Positions 23,597-35,669 are shown, numbered from the stretch's first letter. The stretch is 64,000 nucleotides of DNA from Phallus indusiatus (GCA_027605045.1 JAQFWX010000004.1:1054001-1118000); one strand, 5' to 3'. The notes: generated by a model from the letters alone, not told the origin. Made by a program: numbers and translations.

Positions 23597-25057
23597 CTAG
23601 AATATGTTGATATTAGATACATTGCTCATGATGGGTATAATACAATTTGATTCATATCTGAGGACAAATCTAAGCATACTGTTGATTCTGTCTAGGGCAA
23701 GTTCCCCACATTTATGAGCATGCCGCAAATAAACTAGAAACATTTCAAAATCAACAGATGACACGATGTAACTTGATATAGAATTCATTATTATTCACCT
23801 TCCAATGTACGCGTGTTTGAACCTGAGATTGCATAGTGTTTTGCAGAGAGACGATTATCCGCACCTCTTCCACTATGCATCAAGTTAACATCTGAGTGAG
23901 CTATCATCATCCAAATAAAGAGCTTACAATTGGCCATACCCCTAGCATAGAGTCTCGAAATCCACGGTACAAATCCACAGTACACATACTATCAATAAGC
24001 CATTTTTTCATCTCGGGAAGTAGTTGAGCATCCCAAGAACCGGGATAAGTCTTGTTGACCTCCTCCTTGATAAGACTGTTAATGCACGCCGTAAGCTGTG
24101 AGTCGTAACGTTCAAGAAATCGAGCACCGAATAAAGCTGCATACTGCGACGGCGGGCCTACTGAGACAACCGGGCTCGGGTGTTGAAGAGAGAGATGCGA
24201 AAGATTGGGATGGGGGAATGTACAGCCAGGGAATTCGGTGTTATCTCCATCTGGAGGTAAAGGCGAATTCGTAACGGCACATCGCAGAAGATCTCGTAAG
24301 GCGTCAGGAAAGAAGTCGGGTAGGTGCGAGTATACCATGGCAAGGAATGAACGATGGTATCGATGTGGAAAAACAGCCCCGAGACTAGAGTTTCGCGTTA
24401 AATTTTCACCTTGTGCGATAGATAAAGCATCGACATACATTGGAGATGGGCACCAGAGGGTATGAATCTCTGACAGACGGTCGATAAACAGGTATATAGT
24501 CCGAGCACTCTTCGTTGCCTACACACCCACTATAGCGTTTACCTAAAAACAGGGTAACGTTCCGTACAAACCTGCCATGTATACATGTAGTGGTCCATAT
24601 TGGACTTTAACTCCAATTCTTTTTCTTGGAGCGTGCCTTGCGATAATCTTAGCCGCAAACCTCAGTGGTGGAAACAGCCAAGCTTATTACGGTGGAATAC
24701 ATCTAACGTAGCAGGCATCCGTCTCTTTTCAGTCAATGACTGGATTGAGGCTTTTACCCTCTCGGTAAATTCAGGTTCTAGAACAAGACATTGTTTAGAC
24801 ATCTCTTGAATCATATAGCAAGTTGTCTCACTGAATTGCCTTCGAATGTCGGTGATACCTGGTATTCTCATGAAGAAGTTGACCATATCTCATGCCTACA
24901 ATGCCTATTAACTTGGAGATAATGTATAGAAAGAAAAAACTCGACCTCATGAACATCTCTTATTCCGCGACTACCGTCTGAATTCGGGCCCTGATAGTAG
25001 TTGTATTAGTGCTGCCATTTCTGTTGGACGGCTTTTTCTAGAGATGTTTCTGACATC
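23597..25057 (-). CDS. Unrecognised protein, structure uncertain, possibly decaying
   Basis: Several minus-strand exons can be chained. One carries DMVNFFMRIPGITDIRRQF. A phase-1 intron joins TLDVFHR to TLQEKELELKSNMDHYMYTW. The next exons read ATKSARTIYLFIDRLSEIHT, then a long exon with HRSFLAMVYSHLPDFFPDAL and LLPEMKKWLIDSM. A 67-base intron can then give GRGADNRLSAKHYAI, followed by YLRHAHKCGELALDRINSML. The start (perhaps MSETSLEKAVQQKW at 25057) and both ends are unsure. Around 23950 another frame reads VPWISRLYARGMA, which loosely recalls anaphase-promoting complex subunit 2; this is a weak impression only. The gene may be intact with misjudged introns, or a damaged copy. Confidence 0.35.
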
Positions 25058-25214
25058 TTCAAAGAAGAGGACCTCTCCACAGTTATATCAATATGACATG
25101 GAATCAAGCCAGCGGAGGATGAATGAACACGAAAAATTCAGATGAACAAAGCGCGTAGTAGCGCGTGATATAGGCTTGACTGTAACGTTTTCTCCGCTTC
25201 TGTGGGGAGAAATC

Positions 25215-26431
25215 ATGGACGATAGTCACGACAACTCAGCCGATACACACGATACAATCAGCGAAGATAAAGATGAGGACAATGTATTAGGTCAAATGTT
25301 CACGGTAATTAAATGCTCGATAATCAGTTCTCCTGGTACGCCATCTGACGCGTTCGTCTCTCTCGCCCCATTTGCATCGATCGACAAGGGAAGAACCCTC
25401 CTACACCGCCTCCACCAGAATCTACATATGCGATATATGAAAGACCAGCGTTGAGTCGTGAAACTGAAAATGGCAATGTAAAGAGTGTTCTCTCCATTCG
25501 TTTGGTTGGGACACACCCTTTATGGGGTCATCATCTGTGAATACAACCGTCCCAGGAAACCATCGCTACATTCTTGATTAACCTTTCTTTTAGATGGAAT
25601 GCTGCTAGAGCGTTCGCTGTTTTTCTCGAACGTAATTCTGATCGCTTTTGTCGTGAAAGAAACGTCTTGGAGCTTGGTGCTGGCGGAGGACTACCAGGAA
25701 TAATTACAGCCTTATGTGGGGCCAAAAGGGTATTTATGCCAGCACGATTATCTAGTTATGACGCGATTCACGCGTTTTTAAGGTTGTTTTGACAGACTAT
25801 CCAGATCAAGAACTTTTAGAGAACCTGAAAGTCAACGTAAAAGCTAATGTACCGACCGGCTCAGACTGTATTGATGTACAGGTGACTTTTATCTTTTCTT
25901 CCCTTTCCCCCCGTTTCAATGACACGAACAACAGGGTTATATCTGGGGTCGTGATGTATCAGACCTTATCTCACCACAAGGGAAATTCGATCTTATATTG
26001 ATGAGCGATTTGATCTTCAACCATTCTCAGGTAATTACAACATGCATGCTACTTAATCGAACAACATCAACGATTTTTCTTAATAGCATGATGCTTTGCT
26101 GCAATCAGCAGAATCATGTCTTCTCGAACCTGAGGACACAAAGGGATCAGAATCAGATTCTTCGAGCACGCCTTGTGTGCTAGCTTTCTATACTCACCAT
26201 CGACCTCATCTCGCAGATCGGGATATGCAATTCTTTACTAAAGCACAAGAACGCGGGTGGGCTTGTGAAAAAATCCTAGAAGAAAAGTTTGAGGTATGCA
26301 TCTGAGATTGTCTTCGGTGTACTTGACCTCAGAACCTGCCATAGCCTATGTTTCCCGAAGATTCTGGGGATTCGAACGTCCGAGCTACAGTGCATGGATG
26401 GCGACTAACACATCCAAAACGGTTGCTGTAG
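25215..26431 (+). CDS. EFM7: Protein N-methyltransferase EFM7/NNT1 family
   Basis: A seven-beta-strand SAM methyltransferase. Yeast Efm7 (Nnt1) trimethylates the N terminus of elongation factor eEF1A and then its Lys3. After an acidic start (MDDSHDNSADTHDT) the family's proline-rich lead PPTPPPPESTYAIYERPA appears, then VLSIRLVGTHPLWGHHLWNA, SAM motif I VLELGAGGGLPGIITALCGA, LTDYPDQELLENL, IWGRDVSDL, LILMSDLIFNHSQH and LAFYTHHRPHLADRDMQFF. The C terminus is TVHGWRLTHPKRLL with TAG at 26429-26431. Six or more short introns are needed; those between 25290 and 25400 are the least certain. The start is ATG 25215. It is divergent from the unrecognised minus-strand gene. Confidence 0.88.
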
Positions 26432-26840
26432 CCTAAGGACAAACTCGTATCGACATCGATTACACGCAAGTATTGTATTGTATACTGTATTGATAAATAC
26501 AACTGAGCGAGCTTCAGTGCCATAGTCTGCAAGACTGCTATCAGAGACATAAAATTCTTAAACGACTCGAACCTTTAGACTCAAGTTCAATGTACCACAA
26601 AGTTTATTTATTACGTGCATTCTAGTTTGAATTATGTACATATGTTCAATGAAAATACTGGGTGCGTGAAATATATGCGCGGATAGATATGTATCTAAAA
26701 TCAGATTGTATAGTATAAATATGCGATAGATGCTAAACAAGGGTATTAATGTATAAATGATAGCGGGTAGGTGTTGTTAAGTCCTGTTAGAGGTATAAAA
26801 AATAAATTCGTAGAGCGAAACGATAGAATGAGACCATGGG
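26432..26840. other. Convergent intergenic region after EFM7
   Basis: 409 AT-rich bases between the EFM7 stop and the stop of the minus-strand coiled-coil gene. It presumably holds both 3' untranslated regions. No coding signal, repeat or structured RNA was noticed. Confidence 0.45.
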
Positions 26841-29275
26841 TCACTTTTTACGTGGAAGACCCATGACATCTCTTGGACCACGTTTATACATGGTATATAA
26901 GAAAAATCCAACAACGACGACGAACTGAAGGTATATCCACAGCTCGAGCATGATCTCTTCAGACTGTCGACGAAGTTGACGAAGAACTCCTTTCTGGGGA
27001 GACAACGACATACTGGAGCGTGAATCTTCCTCGCCACTCTCATTCCCATCGTAAAATTTACCCTTCGTCAAAGAGTCAGCGATCGTCTCTGCAACCGAGA
27101 AAAACTCATTTTCTCGTGTCGAGACCATCCGTTTTAGTGCGCCTTCTCTGCGTGAAATACGACGTTGTGCGATCGACGGAGACGATCCTGGCGTGTCAAG
27201 GAATGCTGAGGGATAGCGTGAGGGCATACTCTGTGGTTTCATCGTTGCAAATTTACTCGTACTACCAGGAGAATTTAATATGATGCTGGGCTTCGCGGGG
27301 ACGCTCGCAGCAGGAGAAACAGAGCTCAGAAATTCATCCTCGTCTAATAAACGGCGAAGCTCAGCCACTGCAGGAAGATCATCATCGTCATTAATCAAGG
27401 CGTTGATGCGCGATTCACGATTCAGATCCGAGTCCAAGGAGTCTTTCATGTCCATCGAATTCAATCTATCCGCCAGCTCACTACCAAGCGTACGAGGAAT
27501 TGTCACCGGACTGTGACGTGCAGCACCCCTTTTACTCAATCCCATCGTTGGAGTTTGAGAACGAGGAGTCAAAAGTCCTGGACTTTCGGGTGGAACAGGC
27601 GAGGGTGAACGAGAACATGGAAGGCTCCTCGGCAGTTCAGCAGATCCCGAAGGCGGGTGAAGCATAGACGGAGGAAGAGGTTTCCGAGTTTTAGCAAGCC
27701 GAGTTGCATGAAACATATTCTTGTTCCCAATCGTGCGGCTCGTATTATTGGCCGTCTTGTCCATATCCGCGTGCCACTCCGGCCTTTTCGTTTTGCTATT
27801 CCTTCGGGATAAGACAAAATCATTTCTCCCGTTGGATCGAGTCGCGAAATGGTCGACCGAGCGAATCGAGCGAATCGATGTTGGAGGAGTAACGAAGCGA
27901 TTATTGCTTCGAGGAACTACAGCGGCTTCGTCCTCACTGCTTGAAGCAGAGGCTCCCCCTTCTGTATCAGCATCAGAGCCTAATTCTTCCCGGATAGCAT
28001 CATAAACTTTCTTGAGCTCGAGTGAGTTTCGTTCCGCTCGAGACAACTGTTCCTTAGTCGTACGATTTTTCGCGGCAAGTTCTCGATTGGCTGTTTGAAG
28101 TTCTTCCACTTTCCTATAGAGTTGCGCAACGACGGCGTATTCACCTGCTGAGACGGCACTAAAGCTGGAACGTGTAGAAGGCGCGACGGAAGCAACGGAT
28201 TCTTCATAGTTTGGACAGGTAGGCTCAAAACCATCGGCATCGTGTATACTAGTAGAGGACGAAGCTCTTCGCAGTCTTTTCTGCAGCTCAGGGGGAGGAG
28301 CGAAATCCTTGTGTAGAGGGAGAGTATCGGCATCGACACCGCTGGCTCCAGATTTTCTCAAAGGTCTGAGACGATTCTCACGAAGAATCTCTTGTTCGCT
28401 GTTCCTCTGCAAATGCACTTGCTCTTCAAGTTCAGCATTGGTCCGCTGAGTCATTTCAAGCTCGGCCTTGAGTCCCTTGATTTCTTGTTCCAACTTTCGT
28501 AAACGGTGAGCCCCCTCGACTTGAGCCGCATCTGTCTCCGATCGCAAACGGGTCAATTCAGTAATCAAGTCGTTATTGGTTTCTTGGAGGGTTGATACCG
28601 CTGCTGGAGAAGCTGTAATGCGCCGTTGATGACCCGGAGTGAATGTATCGGTACCAGCTGCTGAGTTTGCTCTCGAACGCATGGGTGAGGGAGTAGTGGA
28701 CGGAAAACGAAAAGATACTTCTTCGTCGGTAGTCCATTGATCCGCGTCTGATGGACAATCTTGGGCGGCAGGTAATGCCTTGACAGGTGAGTTTGAAGAT
28801 GATCCAGACGTCATTGAAACGGGAAGACGAGCGAGAAGAGCATCATAGCGCAATTTCAGAGCCTGATTCGTCTCCAACAAAGTCTTCCCTAGGTTCGCAG
28901 CGAGAACTAGCTCTAAAGGAAAAAAGGCGTTTCATCATTAAAAAAGAGACATTTGAAAATGACGTTCTTTTTCGATAAAGATATTTTACCTGCTTCGCGA
29001 GCGCGAATGACTCTTTCGGCTTCAAGAAATAGATTAGCCAGTTCTTCCCTTGATTTCTCCGCAACTCGCTCTATAATGGTGGAAGGAAGTTCGAGATCAG
29101 AATCCAATTGTACGCCGAGTATCATTGCAGTTGCTCGAATTGGATCCGAGGTATCAATATCCTTCAATGGTTTGTCAAAGGAATATTCATTATCAACATA
29201 TGCAGGTGGTGGAGATAAAGGCTGTGAAGGAGTGTTTCTTTGTTTGCGAGAGGACGGTGGGAGAGGCCGCAGCAT
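26841..29275 (-). CDS. Tail-anchored coiled-coil protein with CC1-box-like motif
   Basis: Two exons, 28990-29275 and 26841-28912, joined in phase 1 across a 77-base intron, give about 785 residues. The join creates EELVLAANLGKTLLETNQAL-type wording that fits the CC1 box of dynein adaptors (BICD, BICDR, HAP1, Spindly: hydrophobic-AAxxGxxLLExN), by which they bind dynein light intermediate chain. Coiled-coil blocks follow (LRKLEQEIKGLKAELEMTQR; VAQLYRKVEELQTANRELAA), then a long Ser/Pro-rich linker, a basic stretch RRISRREGALKRMVS and a C-terminal hydrophobic helix YLQFVVVVGFFLYTMY with a short basic end KRGPRDVMGLPRKK. The topology is that of a tail-anchored protein of the ER, nuclear envelope, mitochondria or peroxisomes. 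The adaptor role is inferred from the motif and topology only. Confidence 0.75.
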
Positions 29276-29805
29276 GTGTACTATACAAAAATGTGAATGA
29301 ATGAATTGAAAGCACTTTTGCTGGTTTCTGGCAGATAATGTCGCTCGGAAAAAGGCGCCGCGCCAATTGCGTGTTATCGTTTTGCGTTCCGAATCGGCTC
29401 TCTGCTTTATTGAAAATATTTATAAAACTTTGTGCATCAGGCATCATCACGGGGTTCCAGCTGATCATATCACATTCACATTGCCAAGTGCCTTTACCTG
29501 TCAGAAAATGATACGGCGGGTTCTCACTTGTTATTCGATCTCAAGAACCAAGCAAGTGGAAAACAGTGAGTAGCCCCGTCCGGCGTTCACGACCCCCCGC
29601 ACGTCGTCCGCACGCCGTGCACATTGATGAAGATCGATGATTGGACCGAAATTAAAGGACGGTCATGAAGCAATCACGTGTTTGAAGCGCTTCAAGTCAC
29701 GTGGATTATTACGTAAACGTCGCGTACTATACGCAACCACCAAAGTTGTTTGTTCAATGTTTGTATAACCCATGAAAGCTTGTCTGATCATTTTCTCAAA
29801 GCAAT
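29276..29805. promoter_or_regulatory. Divergent promoter with palindromic E-box pair
   Basis: This 530-base region lies between the CC1-box gene and CDC14. It holds CACGTG at 29675-29680 and again at 29698-29703. A perfect 14-base palindrome, TTGAAGCGCTTCAA, sits between them at 29682-29695. A TTACGTAA palindrome lies at 29709-29716, about 90 bases before the CDC14 start. This is nested dyad symmetry in a likely regulatory region. Confidence 0.55.
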
Positions 29806-31212
29806 ATGTCTGCAAGATCTCTGAAACAAATACTCTCGGATACCCTTGACGAAGTGAGTCATGGTCTTTAATTTGACTTAAAGACTAAGCAAACACCTTC
29901 TACTCAGCTCGCGTGCCAGCGGGTCTCATTTTCACGACGGAGCGAGGTCTTAGATTCACTAGAGCAGCTTTTGGCCAGAATATGTGCTCCCGCGGCAGTT
30001 AATGACTTTAACGAATTTATACGCCTTCAAGATAGTTTTGAATGCAATGGTGTGTGCTCTCGTTAACGAATTGCAGTTCTTGTCACTAACCTTTTACACA
30101 TAGTTGCATCCCGTCTTATGTATAACATAACAGCATTATTCCCTCTTTTGCAGCAAGCAGTTAATACCCAAAATAACAGTAGTATGCCATTTCTATTTAT
30201 TCCTGGTCCAACTTCTTATGTAAATTCAGGCGAAGAAACAACACCTATCTCTAACGTAATTATCCAGTCGCTCCAAATTGTTCAAGGACTTGCTCTTCTT
30301 CACAACGCTACCAAACAATTCCTAGGACGGCGATGGTGCATTGAAGTGCGTACCTACTCACATACACACAAGCCTTATACCGCGGCTAAAAAAGTCTACA
30401 CAGCTATTCGTGGACCTCCTTACCATTTCTCGACATCTCTCTCCTTCCTCATCTTCATCCGGCATCGCACCAGTAGTAGACTCAACAACATCATCACGTC
30501 CAAACTCGGCTTCTTCATTAGCATCAACCGTAATCGATACCCTTTTATGTATTCTAGTAGATTCTCCTTCAACGTTACGTATCTTCGAACAAGTGGACGG
30601 TATTGAAGTGGTTGTCAAAACTCTTAAAAGAGGTGGAATAGCAAGAGATATTCGGTAATGACACAATCTTTCTTTTGGGATGGACGGCATTACTTATCCT
30701 TTGATTACAGGATCAAATGCTTAGAATTCTTATATTTCTACTTAATCGACGAAACAGAAGGCGTACCATGTCTCAAACTACCACCACCGAACCCCTCACG
30801 CACACCATCACCATCTCCCGAAAGAAAAACACCCTCCAGTTTACCCACGGCACCACGCACACCACACAAACCAGCTTCCTCTCGACTAGCTCTTCTCCGA
30901 AAAGAACTCGACTTTGTCCCGTCGACCCCCAAAAAAGTTCAAGTCTCAAAATTAGGTGTCGGGACTCCTCGATCTGGACCAACAGCAGCAAGACCTCATC
31001 ACGAACGCAGCAACAACACCCCCGCTCCGCGTACGTCTCCTTCAAAAGCCTCACGAATGGGGGAAAAACTGGGCGTGGCGAATGGAAATACCGGTGAAAT
31101 TGAGCGAAGACGGAGTACGCAAGAGAAAAAGGAAATCTTAGGAAGCTTATTAGGAAACGTTGATACACTCGTTGAGGGCGTTGCGAAATCTGGAATTTGG
31201 GGTTTAGGTTAA
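29806..31212 (+). CDS. CDC14: Septation initiation network protein Cdc14 (S. pombe type)
   Basis: The fungal SIN Cdc14, partner of the Sid1 kinase, not the Cdc14 phosphatase. The start is ATG 29806 (MSARSLKQILSDTLDE). Exons give LACQRVSFSRRSEVLDSLEQ, FIRLQDSFECN, SRLMYNITALFPLLQQAV, VIIQSLQIVQGLALLHNATK and FLGRRWCIE. An intron then joins to LFVDLLTISRHL, followed by STVIDTLLCILVDSPSTLR and VDGIEVVVKTLKRGG. A further exon gives KCLEFLYFYLIDE. The Pro/Ser-rich C terminus ends with the family signature KEILGSLLGNVDTLVEGVAK. Six exons are likely. The protein acts at the spindle pole body to trigger septum formation. Confidence 0.92.
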
Positions 31213-31496
31213 ACGTTAGATATGTATAGATAATGATGGTTTTGGTATTAGCCATGGATGTAGTTTTCCCTACTACAAAAACAAGCAACAAGAAATATAC
31301 AAAGGATTTTAAAAAACAAAGATAGAGCAACAGCACAATAATACATAGATAAAGAAACACAGGAAGACAAAGATAGATAGGATGTTGAACATTTTTTTAC
31401 GGCGATGATAAGGTAGGAAGTGATGGGGAAGTGAGGGATATACCACTTTTGAAAGGTGACAACGAAGAGAGAAAACGAAGAAAGGTCCAACAAAAA

Positions 31497-34400
31497 TCAT
31501 AACGCCAGTCCGACTTCTTTATCAATCTCTCGTGCTTCTTCCTCGGCTTCTACGCACTCAGGTATAGTCCACACGCCTCTATCCATACCAGCATCCGTAG
31601 GAGTCATAGTAGTGGGCGTAAAAGGTCTTTTATAGTCTTCCTCATCTAATACCGTCGATTCACCAGGCCGGCCTACCCGCTGATTTGTAGGAGAATGAAA
31701 GTCGAAATGAACATTCAAAGGAGTCGGAATAGCTCTACTCAAACTCGTTCGCCGTTCTCGTTCGCGATCGCGGTCGTATCCGATTCCGACTCCCATCTTG
31801 CTCGGTAAGTTACCGAAAGCGCTCAAAGTTGTTGAGGTACCACTATCGCTCTTCGACTCGGAGATATCTTTCAAAGGGAATGTCATCGATGTTTCGCTCT
31901 CTTTGAATGACTGGGTTGGGTCGGAGTAGACTGTTCCTGTTCCCATGAGATTGCTGTGCACTACTAGACGATCTCGTTGTCGTGCTTCGGCAGTCACCGC
32001 CCCAAATAAGACATCCATATCCTATAATCAGAATTAGTTAGATATACTACTTGCAGAGAGGTTATAATCGTAGCACATTACCTCCAAAGATAGTCCCTTT
32101 GTTTCAGGTATAAGAAAGGCATACGCACAGCTATATATATGCCAACAACTGTTATATATGCGCTATAGTAGGAAGATGACTGAAAAACTTACGAAAAGAT
32201 GTTAATGGCAGCAAAAAAGAAGAAGACACCGCCACGAGAAAGATGCTGCACGAGTAAAGGCGTAACGTACGAGACGACAAAGTTCCAAAACCATTGTGTT
32301 GCGGCTGCCCAAGCCACACCGTAAGATCTGCGATCAAAGTGTGAATCAGCCTAAAAGACGCATGAATATCCCTTTTCCGTAGTGGGACTTGCCTTAAATT
32401 ATTACTAAATATTTCGCTGCAATATACCCACGGAACAGGTCCCCAAGCTAGAGAAAAATAACATTCAGGCAATAGTCCTATCTATGGCGATAGAACTTAC
32501 AAAAACAATATGGTATAACTATTACGAGTAATTTAGCTCCTAAAGAAGTCATTGCAAAATGGAAAATCCATACCGTAAAGATAAATCATAACAGCCATAG
32601 CAATCGATGCACCAGAAGTATGCGACGCATCAAGTTGAGGGGGAGGCGGAGGCGGATGCGTTCGTATTAATGCGCCGAGAATGAAAAAGAATGTACCCAT
32701 AAGGAAAGCGCCGACTGTCAACCAAAAAATCTCAGTCTTCCTGTGGAAAATAGAAGGCCGGATATGAGACACCTATTAAAGATTTTCGTCTTCCAAATTG
32801 CTCGATGCCTATGAAAAGAAACGCGGCCGTAGCAAAAACCTTGACGAGCCCGTATACTCCAGAGGCAAAAAGCGTCGAATCGGTACTTCCAATTCCGATA
32901 GACATAAAAACTTCGGGTGCATAATATCCAATGGAATTCTAAACATGTACCAGGTAAAAAAAAAATGAGCGAACTTGGCATAGAGATCAATAAAATGGAT
33001 GCATGTACCTGTCCACTCCACTGCTGGAGAGTAAACATACTACCAGCGATAACAAACCGGATCCAATGGCCTCTTTTGAGACATTCCCGAAACGCGCCTC
33101 TACTTTCTTTTTCTTCTTTAACTGTAGCGAGGATTTCGGTAAACTCTTCGCCGACGATAGGATCGTCGATGGCGCGTTTACGGAACCAAGCAAGGTTTGT
33201 TAAAGACTGGAAGAGAGGGAGATCTGATTAAAAGTTTTTGAGAATGAGTGGATCGTGTTACCTGCTCTTCTTGGTTATGTCGGGCAAGCCAACGCTTTTT
33301 TTCGAGAGAATGAGTATGCTGAAAGACATTCCTTCGGATTACAAACTCACCGGACTTTCGCGGCAAAAATGTAGGAGGATGAACATCACGCCCACAGGAA
33401 CGCACTGAAACCCCATAGGAATACGCCATTGTTTGGTGGAACTGGGTATATGGAGGTTCACTATTATCAACAATCATTAGATAACAACAGAAGTTAAAGC
33501 GAAAGACTGGAGAACACACCTCCGTAAACAATCCAGTAACTAATCTAAGGGACAGCGTGAACATCAATTTTGACACCATATGTATTCGGCAACGCACCGC
33601 AATTCCGATAGTTAAGCAGACCTGAAACAGACCGGTAATTCGACCTCTTACTTCTTTCGGGGCGACCTCAGCAACATATGTAGGACCAAGCATAGACTTG
33701 AAATTACCGATCAATCAGGGATTAGGACCTAATAAATGATCACGATAATGGTAATCATTTTAACTCACCATGGCACCCACGCCGATTCCAGATAGAAAGC
33801 GACCTCCATATATGTATGCTAATTTCCCTATACCGGCGACTTGAACTAAAAGGATAAAAAGGAGGACAACGCGGCGGGGGCAGAAGAAAAAAGATTTAGA
33901 TAAACAAAATTGAAACTGAGATGAGATGAGATGAAGACTTGCCAGCGGCTCCGACTAGGAATATTAATGACACGACCTTTTGACATCGGCAAAAAATGAA
34001 TGAAGATGTACATGAGAACAACGGAGAAGGAAGGAATCGGTTATGCAATGTTGTATTCACCAATAACGCGCCCCGTCTTCCTGTCGCTTCGCTCAGCGGG
34101 GCAGCAAGAAGAGCACCGAAGAAACATCCGCCCTGCAGTATAGAGACGACGTGCGCTGAAGAAGAGAAGAGAGATTAAGGCGCGTTAGGAATGATGAAGA
34201 AGAAGCCGGATAGATATGTAACGCACAAGTTATGTTTACAATTTCGCCTTGTGACTTGTTGAGCAGACCAAAGTCGTGTTTAAACCCCTGCATTTGCAAA
34301 ACACCTCCCGCGACACCAGTGTCATCTGTTTCGGAAGGAGATGGAGTCAACAACGATCCTGGCTCCGGAATGATATTATTTGCTTACAACCGAAAATAAA

Positions 34401-34540
34401 AGCCCCCAAGTATGCTACAAGAGTGAGAACATATACCCTGAAATTCGAACCGTGTTTCAGTATACGTAGTGCCTCCGGATACAGGCATTTGGGCGCCGAG
34501 TAAGTGCTTACCGTGAGTTTGGGGTTAAGTCAAAAAACAT
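31497..34540 (-). CDS. Sugar-porter family MFS transporter with long cytosolic tail
   Basis: A twelve-helix proton-coupled sugar (or quinate) permease. Reconstructed exons start at ATG 34540 (MFFDLTPNSRVYVLTLVAYL) and continue DDTGVAGGVLQMQGFKHDFG, GALLAAPLSEATGRRGALLV (loop 2-3 motif), YIYGGRFLSGIGVGAM, YVAEVAPKEVRGRITGLFQ (PESPR-like region), GSMFTLQQWSGQNSIGYYAP (helix 7), a proline-rich loop HPPPPPPQLD, WGPVPWVYCSEIF and PETKGLSLEDMDVLF. After the last helix comes a tail of roughly 160 residues rich in Ser, Thr, Arg and Glu. Ten or more introns are needed. The substrate cannot be told from sequence; the tail resembles glucose-sensor-type members of the family only in length. Confidence 0.85.
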
Positions 34541-34964
34541 TCAACAAAACTCGAAAGGACCGGCGAAAAGTAGGAAAAGGTAGGGAGGGGAGAGAATGGT
34601 TGGAGGAGACACCGAGTAGATAATTATATTGTGTATTTATATGTAATCCTGATAAACATAGCAGGCTCGTGAGTATGACCGGAATTGAGTGCGACAGTGG
34701 GTGGTCTAGCCTGTTTGGGCAAGTGGCTTCTTTCTAAAAGGGACGCTGGGTATCACACGGTAGCACGCGAGTGTCATACGAGATCAATACCAGACCCCAT
34801 GATTTTTATCATCAGCGGCTATATATTACTATAAACTCATCAGGAACAAATGTTTGTAAGGAAACATGGAAATGCGAGAGGGGGGAAGGGGGGTGAGTGG
34901 GTAATTCTATTCAAACCGGAAAGAAAAAAAATGGGGTTGAATCCAATAAACGAATATTTTAAAA
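34541..34964. other. Intergenic region between cytochrome b5 and the MFS gene
   Basis: Both flanking genes are on the minus strand, so this holds the MFS promoter and the cytochrome b5 3' end. It is AT-rich and I see no strong motif or ORF. Confidence 0.4.
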
Positions 34965-35669
34965 TTATGAATAGAAGCGCCATGCGAAGTAGACACCCAA
35001 TAAGGCGATAGGAAAGATCCAAGTTAATGAACTGAGAGAGAAGGTGCAGATTAGACAGCTGTAATGTCAAGACTAATGGTGTTGGTTGAAATAATATACC
35101 TGGAAGTGTCATTAGTGCCAGCGTGGGTAGAGTTAGGACGAGCAGACGATTCCTTGACTTTGAGGACCTGCGTATATATAAGTGATAAACACGTGAAAAA
35201 ATGAACCGAGACGAAAGACAAGCACATACACCGTCTTTCTCGAAATCGCCGACGAGTAAATTTTGTAGAAGTGCGCGGGCCTCGTCAGAGTGACCAACGT
35301 CTTCGAAAGCCTCTGTAGCGTCCTTGCCTAGTAACAGAGTACGTATTTAACAATGACGGCGAAGATGAAAAAAAATTGCTAGATATATTCACCGGCTTCA
35401 GCTAGCATAACTTCATCACCACCAGGGTGCTAAAACCATTAGATTAATTGAAGAAGAAATACAACTTATATTTCGCAAACCCACCTCGTCGATGAATCCC
35501 TTGACATCGTATACTATAGAAAACCCCAACAGGTTTTTTTATGAGTACGAGCGGTGAAGTGATAAAGAAGACAGAGAGACTGACCCTTTTGGTGAAGCAA
35601 AAGATAGAGGTTGTCCTTGGTTTTGTGTTGCTGAAGTTCCTCAAAAGTGACAATCTTTCCTTCTGGCAT
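34965..35669 (-). CDS. Cytochrome b5, membrane-anchored
   Basis: A haem electron carrier of the ER, supporting desaturases, hydroxylases and P450s. Exons give [58 protein letters not shown] and [20 protein letters not shown]. The HPGG motif and the later GHS carry the two axial histidines. The C-terminal anchor is read by splicing into [20 protein letters not shown], ending at TAA 34965-34967; without that splice the frame would be shifted. The first ATG at 35669 fits the usual start. It is divergent from the FAH-family gene. Confidence 0.92.

Noticed and set aside
26360..26390. tRNA B-box-like string GGATTCGAACGTCC
   Set aside because: It lies inside the EFM7 coding sequence and no matching A box or cloverleaf was found.
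26841..26950. KASH-domain protein
   Set aside because: The residues after the terminal helix end in a basic run and lack the short proline-rich terminus typical of KASH peptides.
29806..31212. Cdc14 phosphatase
   Set aside because: There is no HCxxxxxR phosphatase signature; the sequence matches the S. pombe SIN Cdc14 family instead.
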